DNA of 8,025 nucleotides from Acholeplasmatales bacterium (GTDB taxonomy: Bacteria > Bacillota_I > Bacilli_A > Acholeplasmatales > Anaeroplasmataceae): positions 1-8,025 of the forward strand of contig JAEELU010000034.1 in the NCBI GenBank assembly GCA_016282815.1, in the 5' to 3' direction. The notes beneath the pieces are model-generated. The model was not told the origin of the DNA, did not search any database, and saw nothing but the letters and a program-made list of their open reading frames with translations. Shown here piece after piece: positions 7,037 to 8,025 of the stretch. Positions within the stretch are counted from its first letter, which is position 1. Every line of letters starts with the position of its first letter. Both the position numbers and the translations under genes were made by a program.

Positions 7037-7410
7037 TATAGCATACCTCCCATCTCTACTATAATTGCTTTTTTCTCATCATTATAAAAAGCCTTATATT
7101 GTAAGAATTCCTTTTTAGGAATTTCTAGCTTAAATTTATCAGCTATATAATCTACTAATTGCTTTGATGATATTCTTACATAGCTTTTTGATACCTGAAC
7201 AGATAAAAGCGATGATTGGGATATCTCTCCACTTTCTGAAAAGTCCCTATCATAAATAAAAACATATACCCTCTTCTCATCCATATCTACGCCAACCCTA
7301 ACCTTGTAGCAATCGGCGAAATATTTAATAAGCTTTGTGTTAAAAGATATATGTCTTTCATAGATAGAAGCCGTGCCGCTTCCGTCATTTTGATCATAAA
7401 ATTCTAACAT
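7036..7410 (-). CDS. Unrecognised small soluble protein, first gene of the SPFH/NfeD operon
   Basis: I do not recognise this 124-residue protein. It has no TM segment or signal peptide, and by eye an alternating alpha/beta pattern: a helix near SFNTKLIKYFADCY, strands near KVRVGVDMDEKRVYVFIYD, a polar loop, strands around LLSVQVSKSYVRISS, a helix SKQLVDYIADKF, and a final strand KKAIIVEMGG. It looks like one compact cytoplasmic domain. It has one Cys, no recognisable catalytic motif and no repeats. The ATG at 7410 has AGGA nine bases upstream. A near-consensus promoter lies just upstream, and its stop overlaps the NfeD start, so it is the operon leader gene. A role with the NfeD/SPFH pair is inferred from context alone. 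Codon use matches its neighbours, with no sign of transfer. Confidence 0.82.
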   Translation of the reverse strand: MLEFYDQNDGSGTASIYERHISFNTKLIKYFADCYKVRVGVDMDEKRVYVFIYDRDFSESGEISQSSLLSVQVSKSYVRISSKQLVDYIADKFKLEIPKKEFLQYKAFYNDEKKAIIVEMGGML

Positions 7411-7432
7411 AACATCACTTCCTACTGCTATG

Positions 7433-7461
7433 ATTATACATTAAAATTTTAATATATTCAA
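7433..7461 (-). promoter_or_regulatory. Sigma-A type promoter of the SPFH/NfeD operon
   Basis: The minus strand has TTGAAT (7461-7456) as -35, a 17-bp spacer and TATAAT (7438-7433) as -10. The expected start is near 7426, giving a leader of about 15 nt before the ATG at 7410. The spacing is ideal and the -10 perfect. The spacer holds an AT palindrome and the region just upstream holds a phased direct repeat; both are listed separately. Confidence 0.8.
7440..7453. repeat. 14-bp perfect palindrome inside the promoter spacer
   Basis: ATTAAAATTTTAAT is a perfect palindrome lying between the -35 and -10 boxes. After one mismatch on each side it is flanked by TATA on both arms. The position would suit a repressor operator, but AT palindromes are frequent in such AT-rich DNA, so function is uncertain. 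It might also contribute weakly to ending the cvfB transcript, though it has no GC core. Confidence 0.4.
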
Positions 7462-7467
7462 TATTTA

Positions 7468-7484
7468 TTCACAAAAATTCACAA
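7468..7484 (-). promoter_or_regulatory. Two 10-bp-spaced direct repeats upstream of -35 (candidate activator site)
   Basis: TTGTGAA occurs twice on the minus strand (7484-7478 and 7474-7468), exactly 10 bp apart, ending 6 bp before the -35 box. A related TTGAATA continues the series at the -35 itself. Direct repeats at one helical turn just above a promoter are the layout used by OmpR/PhoB-type response regulators, though I cannot name a regulator. Confidence 0.4.
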
Positions 7485-7489
7485 TTATT

Positions 7490-8025
7490 TTATTTTACTA
7501 AAAATGTACCATCATCATCAAAATCTATGACTCTATCCTTGTATAGTCCACCATAGGCTCTTTTAAAGGCCTTCCTACTCATTTTTAGCTCACGCTCAAT
7601 AATTGAAGCCTCTGTTTTTGCGGTTAGCTTTATTCTTCCATTATGCTTATTTATATAGGCTAATATGATTTCCTTATCACCATCAATCATATCCTCCTTT
7701 TGAGAATTAAGCATACCATAGTATTCCTCATCTAATAGCTTAGTTATTGTTACATTACATGCTTCACCTAATCTGTAATTACCTCTTAGCTGTGTTTGAG
7801 GTACAAATACATACATATAATCAACTGTAACAATACCAACACCACCATCAGCTATTTTACAAATATAACCATCTACATGCTCACCCTCACCATATCTTAC
7901 ATCCTTATGCATTCCAATAATATCAAAGCGTGATAGAGGCTTTGCACAAATATTATCCTTTCTAACCTTAAGGTGTGCTAAAATAGTATCTCCCTCAACC
8001 GGCCAGAACGCTTCATTATATGGTA
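7490..8025 (-). CDS. cvfB: CvfB-like S1 / winged-helix RNA-binding protein (N-terminus outside window)
   Basis: The CvfB family has S1 RNA-binding domains and a C-terminal winged helix, and affects virulence and RNA metabolism in Gram-positive bacteria. The visible 177 residues run to the edge without a stop. In order: the end of one S1-like domain (FWPVEGDTILAHLKV, residues 6-20), a further S1 domain (about 50-107; HVDGYICKIADGGVGIV, LGEACNVTITKLL), and the winged helix (about 115-177) with the characteristic MSRKAFKRAYGGLYKDRVI (148-166) and the ending DDDGTFLVK. The ATG at 7912 is internal: the residues before it continue the S1 homology in the same frame. Family members are near 280 residues, so roughly 100 are missing. 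No clear terminator follows the TAA stop, so some read-through into the SPFH operon is possible. The family call rests on motif recall, not a search. Confidence 0.82.
   Translation of the reverse strand, partial: PYNEAFWPVEGDTILAHLKVRKDNICAKPLSRFDIIGMHKDVRYGEGEHVDGYICKIADGGVGIVTVDYMYVFVPQTQLRGNYRLGEACNVTITKLLDEEYYGMLNSQKEDMIDGDKEIILAYINKHNGRIKLTAKTEASIIERELKMSRKAFKRAYGGLYKDRVIDFDDDGTFLVK

Noticed and set aside
7411..7489. A possible small RNA or riboswitch in the cvfB-operon gap.
   Set aside because: The region is almost entirely A and T, has no GC-containing stem, and is accounted for by a promoter and short repeats.
7490..7912. A complete 140-residue gene starting at ATG 7912.
   Set aside because: The frame continues to the window edge, and the upstream residues complete S1-like sequence expected of CvfB.
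1..8025. Possible mobile element, defence island, CRISPR array or alternative genetic code.
   Set aside because: There is no transposase, integrase, terminal repeat or spacer array, codon use is uniform, and Trp is TGG. The lack of TGA stops in eight genes is expected at this base composition.

Overview
The window is AT-rich, ordinary-looking chromosomal sequence from a low-GC Gram-positive bacterium (Bacillota). The Erysipelotrichia or a related gut lineage is a guess. The eight stop codons are six TAA and two TAG, with no TGA, and the Trp codons I read are all TGG, so the standard code fits. Shine-Dalgarno sites are good and TATAAT -10 boxes are clear.

The left part (1-2172, + strand) is the 3' portion of a large cyclic-di-GMP enzyme. 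The frame stays open from base 1, so the visible 723 residues hold the end of an intact GGDEF domain, a GAF-like domain, a second, degenerate GGDEF domain and a canonical EAL domain. It ends in a strong hairpin (2160-2200) that can also stop the convergent genes arriving from the right.

Everything from 2211 to 8025 is on the minus strand, and transcription reads right to left. At the right edge is the C-terminal part of a CvfB-like S1/winged-helix RNA-binding protein (7490-8025). A 79-bp gap follows, with a near-consensus promoter, an upstream 10-bp-phased direct repeat and an AT palindrome in the promoter spacer. Next is a tightly packed four-gene operon (7410 to 5228): an unrecognised soluble protein, a short NfeD-like membrane protein, an SPFH/stomatin-like protein and a small two-TM protein with a leucine-zipper-like tail. 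It ends in a terminator at 5161-5194. An extended -10 promoter (5142-5150) abuts this and drives an unrecognised two-TM protein with a very acidic tail of about 97 residues, then, 20 bp on, transketolase (tkt).

NfeD and SPFH proteins are known partners in membrane scaffold complexes. The two flanking genes are plausible accessory members by operon logic only. Transketolase links glycolysis and the pentose phosphate pathway, and its co-transcription with the acidic-tail membrane protein has no obvious explanation. I see no mobile element, CRISPR array, tRNA, rRNA or recognisable riboswitch, and no stretch over 300 bp without a gene. The most promising candidates for something undescribed are the four-gene SPFH/NfeD operon and the acidic-tail membrane protein.
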